Below, in pieces: positions 53,501 through 62,478 of a stretch of 64,000 bases of DNA. Positions within the stretch are counted from its first letter, which is position 1; each line of letters opens with the position of its first letter. Location: the NCBI RefSeq assembly GCF_016755875.1, contig NZ_BNED01000005.1, forward strand, positions 1,240,001-1,304,000, given 5' to 3'. The translations under genes and the position numbers were made by a program. This DNA comes from Streptomyces spororaveus. Its GTDB lineage: Bacteria; Actinomycetota; Actinomycetes; Streptomycetales; Streptomycetaceae. The notes under the pieces were generated by a model, which saw only the letters and a program-made list of their open reading frames with translations, made no database searches and was not told the origin of the DNA.

Positions 53501-53949
53501 CGGTGCCGCTCATCGACGAACCCGATGAGCTACTCGCGCATGTGGGAGCCAGGTCGCTCGACGAGAAGTCTGCTTGCGGCGAGCCCTGGAAGGAGCTCGC
53601 CCGACGAGTAAGCGTCGCTGGCAAGTACTTCGAGCAGCTCGTCAACAGCGACCGCTACTTCCGGTCACTGCCCAACCGGGCCAAGAGAGCCATCGCAGCC
53701 GAACTGATCATCAGTCTCATCCAGCTCGTTGGCCGCGCACGCCGGGGAGGAACACCGGGGCGCATCAAGCTGGTCGACTACGCCTTCCTTGATGCCAATG
53801 GGAATTCCGACCTGCCGCACCTGATCCGTGAACTGCGGAGCGAGTGGTTGCGGACGGGTGCGCTACCTCGGATGCAGAGCCTCTACGGCACCACTCTGGA
53901 TGCCTTCTTCGCCTTCGCTGACCGCCACACCAGGAAGACCACTCCGTGA
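50587..53949 (+). CDS. DinG-type helicase of a pPIWI-RE system
   Basis: A 1120-residue superfamily 2 helicase. Walker A QAPTGYGKSVFM near residue 257, four or more cysteines (HEHC, GPCACPFRQVCG, RQACTA at about 375-417) placed like the Fe-S cluster of DinG/XPD, motif II FDEVDAFQ near 464 (DEVD for DEAH), motif III LGLSATSF near 780, motif VI QLVGRARRGG near 1045. It probably unwinds DNA or R-loops for the partner PIWI protein. Overlaps of 4 nt on both sides make one operon. Confidence 0.75.
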   Translation: MMRQAIDDESALDRRILPKVIACACAVAHAYFPIRSADGRSGTDLERVCYLLTGQFDAWSEYSNLPLDDQRRISRMLRQRQNRLSNAESLRIDAERFLSTGAISEYVLLDSGHLAARHGMLPTELADLLLGEIERIRTEHSQPMSAAKPGDYVTTLRVPVAGTEHTWAVQAHYTLDERHSAPEIDLPLVRTAPATNDISIKLAGFMNLNAELDQDAGETFRTESLGQLFQQLRSSDGRLTGDILQVAAGNLQVLQAPTGYGKSVFMRSLGSWAHQQAINLALVVPTTVAALKMAWGIEKDLSARGVKDPGSVVVPLMSPNSMMAAVEQVAAESKDREFIEWAERRLGYGCALPSLATLDEEVDAWVPGHEHCVSLVPHRSPGAAPQGKPKRGLRQGPCACPFRQVCGKFRLARQACTAQIIVTTHANFYQGHLHIPVRLESGAVVERMTVEELVLRRCQFTAFDEVDAFQSYVLGRAGRGLNLAWGNRHEQRPLLELDTQLIQAFGRVRPALDESMRNTLMRTRWLAETYTSHLAHGTLASTSGLGYPRRSPHKKRAATPAQDKRWIIPQRWDGWITGQLIALFANDETLITTELITTTPSPNDRAILAGLYERTVRLDALPDLLRPLAELLRAVTDPDEHAGSLSHVRRELERLLGPWVPNQQVRADVIDRMLRRAFLEPLRQLLYRFVHNAQQLKLVGVEAARDIADVLGPFSVWRAIPHGPRGRLMFAFTEDVRTGSPEDTRLSVAAFGGDPHTYLITLGQITALAHSGHQRAVLGLSATSFAPGAHRHHVHTPPTWWVPDNVDHGVTVEAELFPGQGQDMLRISGTTGKDRTEATKLLGQRMWPRLRGELRDLGALSTQRVQDSVLLVTTSYDSCQHLRDGLLAAGAEPGLIAVAVRPRPEDEPVGREDEAAEPVWHEIPGDQLESFTRLPKARILIAPLGRAERGLNILAPQTNKSAIGSIWVAIRPVPLIDEPDELLAHVGARSLDEKSACGEPWKELARRVSVAGKYFEQLVNSDRYFRSLPNRAKRAIAAELIISLIQLVGRARRGGTPGRIKLVDYAFLDANGNSDLPHLIRELRSEWLRTGALPRMQSLYGTTLDAFFAFADRHTRKTTP

Positions 53950-56507
53950 TCACCACCCTCGCCTTCCTCTTTCCGCACACGGCCCTCGGCAAGATCACGC
54001 TCTATCCGCTGGACCGTGAGTTCGGCGAAGCGTGGGGCAACCTCCCCGTCTATGGGGACGCCAAGGGAGGCAAGCCGAGGCGCCCTCCGTACTCGGGGCT
54101 CGCCGCTGCACTCAGTGCCGTCTCCGGACAGCCCGTTGTCCTCATGCCCCACAGCTACGACCACCTTGAGGACGAGCTCGCCAGCCCTGCGGTGGCCGTC
54201 ACCACCCAACCGTTCGACCCGTGGGTACTCAGCACTGCTGTCCAGCAGTGGGAATCGTGCATCCGGAAGGGCGACGACCTCAACACACTCGCCCCGCTCC
54301 TGGCGGCTGCCGAGGTTCAGAAGCCGGAGCTCGCCTCCTACGTTCGAGGCTCAGCACAGGGACGCCCCCACGCGCCGGGCTGGTTCTATCGCGTCGCCGC
54401 ATGGAACTTCGCACAGCGTCTGGCCAGAAAGCCATTGCCGATCCCCAACGGCCCATCGCATCTGAACGTGCGATGGCGCATGGACACCCAGGGCAGCCTC
54501 ATCAGCTGGGACAACGTCACCAAGCGGACAACGGAACGGCCTAAGCGCACCGGGTACGCCATCCACAAGCTCGACTTTCGTGTGGTCACCCACCCAGGCG
54601 AGCCGCTCTTCGCCCTCCATGTCCTCCCCACCTTCAGCCGCCTGGCAACACACTGGGCCGGCACACGCACCGCCTTCATCGACCACGGGAAGAACACCCT
54701 GCTGAGGATGCCAATCGGCCACACAAGGAACAGCGCCGGCGAATGGGTCCCCTACGCGCGCAACTACGCCTCGGAGGTGGTCGAGGCCTGCGGCATGGGG
54801 TTCGCCGAGTGGCCATCCAACGACGACCTGACCAAACTCGCCGGCGGCGTCCGCGCCCTCGTCCCGGGACCCATCTCGCACCCCCTGGGGAAGGGAGTAG
54901 GCACGCGATTCAACAGCGTGCTCGCCGATCACATCACGGAGACGATCCAACGTCCGAAGATCACACAGATCAGCTTTGACCGCACAGGCATCGAGCTCGT
55001 CCGTCCGACGAAGGGAGCCATCTCCAGCGAACACCTGGATCACGCCCTGACCGCCACGGGCCGCAGCCACGTACGCGTCATCGCCCTCTACAACGAGGGC
55101 ACGACACGCCGGCGGATGCTCGAGACCCTCGCGCCGTACGCAGGGGATCCAGCAGGACTGGCCGCGTGCAGCGACGGCGACGACCATCAGCTCACTGCGC
55201 GTCTCGCAGTGCGTTTCCAGCGACTGCGGGCGATCGACCGCATCGAGCAGGTCGACTGGGATCACGAGCTGACCTTCCTGGATGATCTCAAGGACGGTGC
55301 CCTCAATGGTGCCTGGGTCGAGACCATCTGGAATCCGAAGCCAACCAAGCGTGAGCGGGAGGCCAACCAGCACCGGCACGACCATAAGCGCGATCTACGT
55401 CTTGCCCTGTACCGCCGCGATGTCGTATCCCAGTTCCTCGCCCGCCTACCGGATTCCGAGGAGGGCAGTGACGAGCCGACCGCAGACGAAGAAGCTGCCA
55501 AGGACTTCAAGGCCCTCAACGCGCTGCGTGACCTCTTGTTCCGGCTCGGAGCCGTGGACAACCGACTCGCCCAGGTCACTCAGTTCACCGATGAACCCAT
55601 CCTCGTCGGCATTCACCTGCGCCAGCAGCGCGTCAGCAACCGTCGACCCGGCGGCGCGGACCGGACTCAAATGGTCGAGGTACTCACCGCCCTCCACACC
55701 ACCAGCAGTCCCGAGCGCGCATGGCACCTCGAGTCATATGACCACACGACGCACGACTGGCTCCAGCAGGCCGAGGCCGAAGCAGCTTTCGGGCGCGGAC
55801 CCATTGGCCGGCCGGGCCATGCCCGCCACGAGGAAGGAGCGCTCCTCACCCGGCACCACATCGAGGCTGCGCTCAAGCTGCTGCCCAGCGACCGCCCGCT
55901 GATCATCTTTGTTAACACCGAGGCATGCCGCACGATCTGGCCCGGACTGCAGAACATGCACTTCGGTGCGGGCGAACTGCCTGGAGACAACCTCCGAACC
56001 GATACTCGCTCTGTTGCCATCGTCGCCATCAACACTGCCTATGGCGAGGTTCCGACCCCAGTGGTGAACGCGGCCAGCAATCGCAAGAACCCTAAGCGGC
56101 CCCCCAAGCCTCGGGAGTACCTGTACCGGCGCACCAGCGGCACGGGGACCCCCACCTGGTACATCGCCCAAGCCTCCCGCAGCTACGACGGATTCGGGAG
56201 CGCGGGCAGCATCGGCGGCGTCCACACGCGCTTCACGATCCCAACGGACGAGGAAAGCCTCCAGCGCAAGGACTGGCACAGCTTCACTGCGGTCCAAATC
56301 ACGGTCCCGAACGCCGACGGACGCGACCCCGAACACCTCGCCGGACTGGCAGCCCAGCTCTGCCACCAGTCACTCGCCTGGGACGCACGCACACGCCACC
56401 CGGTGCCCCTCCACATCGCCGGAGCCATCGACCGCGCCCATCCGGAGTACCGCGGCCCCAGCATCGAACCCACCGAGGCTCCAGGCGCGGAGAGTGACGA
56501 GCCCTAG
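53946..56507 (+). CDS. pPIWI-RE Argonaute-like protein
   Basis: An 853-residue protein. Length, gene order and C-terminal phrases (EYLYRRTSGTG, DWHSFTAVQITVPN, AQLCHQSLAWDA, HPVPLHIAGAID) fit the pPIWI-RE family, PIWI-module proteins predicted from comparative genomics to bind guide nucleic acid or R-loops. The N-terminus (AFLFPHTALGKITLYPL) fits the family's alpha/beta X module. An RNase-H-like strand is visible (LIIFVNTEACRTIW near 655). Whether it retains a catalytic triad cannot be judged by eye. GTG at 53946 overlaps the helicase stop. Confidence 0.7.
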   Translation: MITTLAFLFPHTALGKITLYPLDREFGEAWGNLPVYGDAKGGKPRRPPYSGLAAALSAVSGQPVVLMPHSYDHLEDELASPAVAVTTQPFDPWVLSTAVQQWESCIRKGDDLNTLAPLLAAAEVQKPELASYVRGSAQGRPHAPGWFYRVAAWNFAQRLARKPLPIPNGPSHLNVRWRMDTQGSLISWDNVTKRTTERPKRTGYAIHKLDFRVVTHPGEPLFALHVLPTFSRLATHWAGTRTAFIDHGKNTLLRMPIGHTRNSAGEWVPYARNYASEVVEACGMGFAEWPSNDDLTKLAGGVRALVPGPISHPLGKGVGTRFNSVLADHITETIQRPKITQISFDRTGIELVRPTKGAISSEHLDHALTATGRSHVRVIALYNEGTTRRRMLETLAPYAGDPAGLAACSDGDDHQLTARLAVRFQRLRAIDRIEQVDWDHELTFLDDLKDGALNGAWVETIWNPKPTKREREANQHRHDHKRDLRLALYRRDVVSQFLARLPDSEEGSDEPTADEEAAKDFKALNALRDLLFRLGAVDNRLAQVTQFTDEPILVGIHLRQQRVSNRRPGGADRTQMVEVLTALHTTSSPERAWHLESYDHTTHDWLQQAEAEAAFGRGPIGRPGHARHEEGALLTRHHIEAALKLLPSDRPLIIFVNTEACRTIWPGLQNMHFGAGELPGDNLRTDTRSVAIVAINTAYGEVPTPVVNAASNRKNPKRPPKPREYLYRRTSGTGTPTWYIAQASRSYDGFGSAGSIGGVHTRFTIPTDEESLQRKDWHSFTAVQITVPNADGRDPEHLAGLAAQLCHQSLAWDARTRHPVPLHIAGAIDRAHPEYRGPSIEPTEAPGAESDEP

Positions 56508-56996
56508 TGGCCTGACTCAGAGAATCGTCGTGCGGGACCTAGTAGCCGCCCACTGCCACCACATCTCCGACTCATGGTCCCGAGGGAAGGCATGCCCTGC
56601 TTCGACGAGCGTTCAGGGCCTGCTTCGACGTCCCGCTTGTCGGCTTCCTACAAGCAGTGACGCCCAGGCGATCAGGCTCTCGGTCCGGCCCTTGCGAAGC
56701 GCAGTGGGCAACCCGACCGGCACGTAGCCGGGAACAACTTCCAGGCAAGCGCCGATCGCCGACGAGGTCGATTCGACGTCTGCACCTTCCCGAAGAGTCA
56801 CCTGACGCACCGTCAGCAAAGTCAGCATTGGGTCAGCATTCGTCGACACACACCCACCCACGGACGCCCACAGAAGGGGAAGGCCCCGCACCATCGAAGG
56901 GCAAGCGCGGGGCGTGATCGAAAGCGCCGAGGCTTCGACAACCGGAAGGCGCACGACCCACGCCCCGCGAGACCGCATCTCTCTAGTTATCGCAGG
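56508..56996. other. gene-free boundary stretch
   Basis: 489 nt with no convincing gene, between the pPIWI-RE operon and the chromosomal-type pirin gene. It holds a triple GTCAGCA repeat (56812-56838) and two competing inverted repeats: GCCCCGC (56883) with GCGGGGC (56907), and GCGGGGCGTG (56907-56916) with CACGCCCCGC (56959-56968). It is the likely right edge of the accessory region, though no attachment site or integrase is proven. Confidence 0.4.
56812..56838. repeat. triple GTCAGCA direct repeat
   Basis: GTCAGCA occurs at 56812, 56821 and 56832, periods of 9 and 11 nt, about one helical turn. It could be a protein-binding array such as recombinase arm sites or an operator. Confidence 0.5.
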
Positions 56997-57962
56997 TCAG
57001 CGCACTCGGCCGCGTGGTTTGAGGTGGGCCGGGGGCAGGTCAGGGGCCGGAAGTGAAGGGCCGTCATACCCCTTCACCTCGCCGAATCTCGACCCATTCA
57101 TCCAGTCCTCGCGGGCCTGTGCGATATCCTGGTGGGACCGGCCAATCCAGTTCCAGAACATCACGATCTCCTCCTCGAACGGCTCGCCGCCCAGGAGCAT
57201 CAGGCTCGCGTCCGACGTTGCCCTGAGGGGGAGTTCGGTGCGGCCGCAGCCGAGGTAGAGCATCGAGCCCGGGAGGACCGGGACGCCGTCCACATGGGCC
57301 TCGCCCGACATCGACAGGACCGCGTACTCGAAGTCCGGGTCCAGCGGGAGCCGGGTTTCCGTGCCCGACGCGAGGGTCAGGTCCGCGCCCACGATCGGGC
57401 TGTACGCCGTGCCCGGCGACGTCGCCGTGTCCAGGGTGCCCAGGATGACCGTCGCCATCAGGCCCGGGGCCGTCACCCGCGGGAGGTCGGCGTGGTGCTG
57501 GAAGTGCGGCTCCACGTTGCGGTGGGCGTCCGGCAGGGCCACCCACAGCTGGGCGCCGTGCAGGAAGCGGGCGTGCGGGCGCGGGCTCTCCTCCGAGTGG
57601 CTGATCCCGCGCCCGGAGGTCATCAGGCCCAGTTCGCGGGGCCGGATCGTCTCCAGGCTGCCGACGCTGTCGCGGTGCAGCACCTCGCCCTCGTGCAGCC
57701 AGCTCACCGTCTGGAGCCCGGAGTGCGGGTGCGGTGCGACCTGCATGCCGGGCTCGTCGGCGATGTCGTCCGGGCCGTAGTGGTCCACGAAGCACCAGGC
57801 GCCCACCATGCGGCGGCCCAGGTTGGGCAGGAGCCGGCGGACCTCGGTGGACTCCCCGAGCTTGACCGTGCGCGGGCTGAGGAGCTCGCGCACCGGTTCG
57901 GCGACGACGAAGCCGCGGCCGCCGCAGGCGGAGAGAGCGGGCTGGCGATCGAGATTGCTCAT
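56997..57962 (-). CDS. pirin-family protein
   Basis: A 321-residue double-cupin pirin. N-terminal cupin with metal-site HPHSGLQTVSWLHEGE and RPRELGLMTSGRGISHSE, then a C-terminal cupin. Pirins are iron-binding; bacterial ones can have quercetinase activity or modulate metabolism. The start ATG at 57962 gives an N-terminus typical of actinobacterial pirins. It is intact and of normal length, which marks the change to chromosomal-type genes. Confidence 0.85.
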   Translation of the reverse strand: MSNLDRQPALSACGGRGFVVAEPVRELLSPRTVKLGESTEVRRLLPNLGRRMVGAWCFVDHYGPDDIADEPGMQVAPHPHSGLQTVSWLHEGEVLHRDSVGSLETIRPRELGLMTSGRGISHSEESPRPHARFLHGAQLWVALPDAHRNVEPHFQHHADLPRVTAPGLMATVILGTLDTATSPGTAYSPIVGADLTLASGTETRLPLDPDFEYAVLSMSGEAHVDGVPVLPGSMLYLGCGRTELPLRATSDASLMLLGGEPFEEEIVMFWNWIGRSHQDIAQAREDWMNGSRFGEVKGYDGPSLPAPDLPPAHLKPRGRVR

Positions 57963-58067
57963 GTGGACAACCTAGCCCCGAGGCGGTGGCGGCGGAGAGC
58001 GGAATGTTCCACCGCCAGGGCGTGTTGGAGGCAACGCACGGATCACCTGAACGGCGGAAGGGACACG

Positions 58068-58418
58068 ATGGACGCGCCGACGACGTACTTCGAGCACGGG
58101 ACGGCAGCCGAGCGCTGGGCGCGCGCCCAGCTCTTCTTCGACGCGAAGGAGTACGCGACGGCCGCCCGCATCCTGGAGGGCCTGGCGGGTGAGGCCCCCG
58201 AGCAGCTGGCCCCCCGGATGCTGCTGGCCCGCGCCTACTACCACTCCGCCCAGCTGTCCCGCGCCGAGCGCGAGCTGCGCGCCGTCCTGGAGCGCTGGCC
58301 GGTGGAGGACTACGCACAGCTGATGCTCGGTCGCACCCTGGAGCGCCTGGGGCGGGCCGCCGAGGCCCGGCCCCACCTGCGGATGGCGGCCGCCATGGCC
58401 GGCGAGTTCCCCGAGTAG
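58068..58418 (+). CDS. tetratricopeptide-repeat protein
   Basis: A 116-residue protein of about three TPR helices pairs (WARAQLFFDAKEYATAARIL, PRMLLARAYYHSAQLSRAERE, YAQLMLGRTLERLGRAAEA). It is probably a small scaffold. ATG at 58068 with GGAAGGGA upstream. It is divergent from pirin and followed by a strong hairpin. Confidence 0.75.
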   Translation: MDAPTTYFEHGTAAERWARAQLFFDAKEYATAARILEGLAGEAPEQLAPRMLLARAYYHSAQLSRAERELRAVLERWPVEDYAQLMLGRTLERLGRAAEARPHLRMAAAMAGEFPE

Positions 58419-58426
58419 CGCGCCGT

Positions 58427-58450
58427 CCGGCCCCGCGCGTGCGGGGTCGG
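58427..58450 (+). terminator. hairpin terminator
   Basis: A 10-bp stem (CCGGCCCCGC and GCGGGGTCGG with one G-U pair) with GCGT loop, 9 nt after the TPR gene. Confidence 0.6.
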
Positions 58451-58479
58451 GCCCCCGGCTCGGATAGCCTGGGGCCCAT

Positions 58480-59685
58480 ATGAACCGCCTCACCACACCC
58501 TTCGGCTCCTACGAGCTCAGCCGCTTCCCCGAGGACCCGCGCGACCGGCTCCGCGCCTGGGACGCCGCCGACGAGTACCTGCTGCGCCACCTCGACTCCG
58601 GTACCGGGGAACGCGGGCCGGTGGACCTGGCCGCCGCCGCCGGCCAGATCACCGTGCTCGGGGACCGCTGGGGGACGCTGACGACGGCGCTCGCCGCGTA
58701 CCGCCCGACGCAGATCACCGACTCCGCCCTCACCCGCGCCTCCACCGCCGCGAACCTGGACCGGGCCGGTATCGGGACGTCCAAGTCGACGGTCACCCTG
58801 CTGACCACCCAGGACCCGCCGCCGGAGCGGATCGACGTCCTGCTGGTGCGGGTACCGAAGAGCCTGGCGCTGCTGGAGGACCAGCTGTACCGGCTGGCCC
58901 CGCACGTGCACGCGGGCACCGTCGTCGTCGGCGCCGGCATGGTCAAGGAGATCCACACCTCCACGCTGCGCCTCTTCGAGAAGATCCTCGGCCCTACGCG
59001 GACCTCGCTCGCGGAAAAGAAGGCGCGGCTGATCTTCTGCACGCCGGGCACTCCCGGGGCGACCCGTCCCACGTCCGCCGGGCCGTGGCCGCTGACGTAC
59101 ACGGTGGACGAGGACGCTGGCTCCGCCTCCGGCCTGTCCGTCGTCAACCACGCGGGCATCTTCTGCGCGGACCGGCTGGACGTCGGCACCCGCTTCTTCC
59201 TGCAGAACCTGCCGACCAACACCGACGGCGCCCGGGTCGTGGACCTGGGCTGCGGGAACGGCGTCGTCGGCACGGCCGTCCAGGCCCACGACCCGGATGC
59301 CGAGGTCGTCTTCACCGACGAGTCCTACCAGGCGGTCGCCTCGGCGCGGGCGACCTACCGGGCGAACATCCGGGAGGGCCGGCGCACCGCCGAGTTCCAC
59401 GTCGGCGACGGGGTGGCGATGCTCGCCCCCGGCTCCGCGGACCTGGTGCTGAGCAATCCGCCGTTCCACTCCCACCAGGCCACGACGGACGCGACGGCGC
59501 TGCGGATGTTCGCGCAGTCGCGCAAGGTGCTGCGGCCGGGCGGCGAACTGTGGATCGTCGCCAACCGGCACATGGGCTACCACACCCATCTGCGCCGGCT
59601 GTTCGGCAACAGCGAAGTCGTCGCGAGCGAGCCGAAGTTCGTGGTCCTGCGGGCGGTCAAGCAGGATCGCCCGCGGCCCATGTGA
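58480..59685 (+). CDS. RsmC/RlmG-type rRNA guanine-N2 methyltransferase
   Basis: A 401-residue protein. The N-terminal half is a degenerate methyltransferase-like domain (ITVLGDRWGTLTTAL). The C-terminal half has the SAM motif VVDLGCGNGVVG near residue 250 and the N-P-P-F motif VLSNPPFHSH near 327, typical of RNA/DNA base-amino methyltransferases. The two-domain form fits RsmC/RlmG, which methylate guanine N2 in rRNA. Which base is modified cannot be told. A TAGCCT box at 58465-58470 lies 9 nt before the ATG, so the mRNA may be leaderless. Confidence 0.8.
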   Translation: MNRLTTPFGSYELSRFPEDPRDRLRAWDAADEYLLRHLDSGTGERGPVDLAAAAGQITVLGDRWGTLTTALAAYRPTQITDSALTRASTAANLDRAGIGTSKSTVTLLTTQDPPPERIDVLLVRVPKSLALLEDQLYRLAPHVHAGTVVVGAGMVKEIHTSTLRLFEKILGPTRTSLAEKKARLIFCTPGTPGATRPTSAGPWPLTYTVDEDAGSASGLSVVNHAGIFCADRLDVGTRFFLQNLPTNTDGARVVDLGCGNGVVGTAVQAHDPDAEVVFTDESYQAVASARATYRANIREGRRTAEFHVGDGVAMLAPGSADLVLSNPPFHSHQATTDATALRMFAQSRKVLRPGGELWIVANRHMGYHTHLRRLFGNSEVVASEPKFVVLRAVKQDRPRPM

Positions 59686-59700
59686 CCTGCCCGGGGCACT

Positions 59701-59722
59701 GCCCCCGGCGGTGGCCGGGGGC
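59701..59722 (+). terminator. hairpin terminator
   Basis: A perfect 9-bp GC stem (GCCCCCGGC and GCCGGGGGC) with a 4-nt loop, 15 nt after the methyltransferase stop. Confidence 0.65.
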
Positions 59723-59726
59723 GTCC

Positions 59727-59732
59727 TACACT
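59727..59732 (+). promoter_or_regulatory. probable -10 box for the MerR gene
   Basis: TACACT lies 7 nt before the GTG at 59740, which places the transcript start at or next to the start codon. No ribosome site is present, so a leaderless mRNA is likely. Confidence 0.45.
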
Positions 59733-59739
59733 CTGGCGC

Positions 59740-60510
59740 GTGAGCAGCCAGGTGGAGGACGGAAGCGGTGGCGGTCGCTACCGCCGCGAGGACGTGGCCC
59801 GGGCGGCGGGCGTCAAGGTGCGCAACCTGCGCTACTACCAGGAGCGCGGGTTGCTGCCGCCGCCGCGCCGGGAGGGCCGGATCGCCTGGTACTCCGACGA
59901 TCACCTGACCCGGCTGCGGCTGATCAGCGATCTGCTGGGGCGCGGTTACACCGTCAAGGGCATCGCCGAGCTCCTGCACGCGTGGGAGCAGGGCGGCGGC
60001 CTGTCTCGACTGCTGGGCCTGGAACGGGAGATGACCCGGGACTGGGTGCAGGAGGAGCCGGTGACGATGACCCGGGCCGAGCTGCGGGAGCTGTTCGGGC
60101 CGACGGCGACCGCCGCTGACACCCGGCGTGCGGCGGAGCTCGGCTATGTGACGGTCGACGGGGACCTGGTCACGTACCCGAGCCGGCGGTTGCTGGAGGC
60201 GACGCTGACGCTGGTGCGGCAGGGGGTGCCGCTCACGGAGATCCTGGATGCCGGCGCGTTCGTGCAGGCGCAGGCGGCGGCGGTCGCGGACCGGTTCGTG
60301 GGGCTGTTCCGGCGCTATGTGATCGACGCGGCGGGCTTGGACGGCCTGGAGGGTCTGGAACGACTTTCGGCCACGCAGCTACGGCACATCACGGCGGCCG
60401 TGGCGGCCCTGCGACCGGTGGCCGGTGAGGTGGTGACGTCGGAGTTCGCGCGGGCGATGGCCCGGCGGGTGGACGCGGAGGTCGCCGAACTGCTGCGTAC
60501 GGAGAAGTAG
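59740..60510 (+). CDS. MerR-family transcriptional regulator
   Basis: A 256-residue regulator. The N-terminal winged helix has the MerR signature YRREDVARAAGVKVRNLRYY, QERGLLPPPRR, WYSDDHLTRLRLI. The C-terminal part is larger than in metal sensors (about 180 residues, helical) and without obvious cysteines, so it probably senses a small molecule or protein. The target may be its own promoter or the downstream genes. Confidence 0.8.
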   Translation: MSSQVEDGSGGGRYRREDVARAAGVKVRNLRYYQERGLLPPPRREGRIAWYSDDHLTRLRLISDLLGRGYTVKGIAELLHAWEQGGGLSRLLGLEREMTRDWVQEEPVTMTRAELRELFGPTATAADTRRAAELGYVTVDGDLVTYPSRRLLEATLTLVRQGVPLTEILDAGAFVQAQAAAVADRFVGLFRRYVIDAAGLDGLEGLERLSATQLRHITAAVAALRPVAGEVVTSEFARAMARRVDAEVAELLRTEK

Positions 60511-60617
60511 GAGTCGGCTCAAAGGGTGCACTCGCACAACCTTGCCAACCCCCATTGGCACTCTTACATTCAACTCGTCGGTAACAACGGTGCACCGCCG
60601 AAATAAGGGACACCCTC

Positions 60618-62361
<1,744 letters not shown>

Positions 62362-62396
62362 GCGGCCCGGCCCGACCGGCCGGCCAGGCCGGCTTC

Positions 62397-62438
62397 CGGC
62401 CCGCCGGCCCCCGGAGGAATCCGGGGGCCGGCGGGCCG
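62397..62438. terminator. strong bidirectional terminator
   Basis: A perfect 19-bp inverted repeat with a GGAA (GNRA-type) tetraloop at 62416-62419, between two convergent genes ending at 62361 and 62479. Confidence 0.85.
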
Positions 62439-62478
62439 CCGTGCGCGGTGCGACCTCGCGCCGCTGCGCCCCGCACCG

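Noticed and set aside
56613..56978. - strand frame of about 120 codons before pirin
   Set aside because: No ribosome site, mixed composition and overlap with direct repeats and hairpins; treated as intergenic.
57064..59979. Very long - strand open frame opposite and in line with pirin
   Set aside because: It runs antisense through the TPR and rRNA-methyltransferase genes and reads as Arg/Gly/Pro low-complexity. It is a GC-rich shadow frame.
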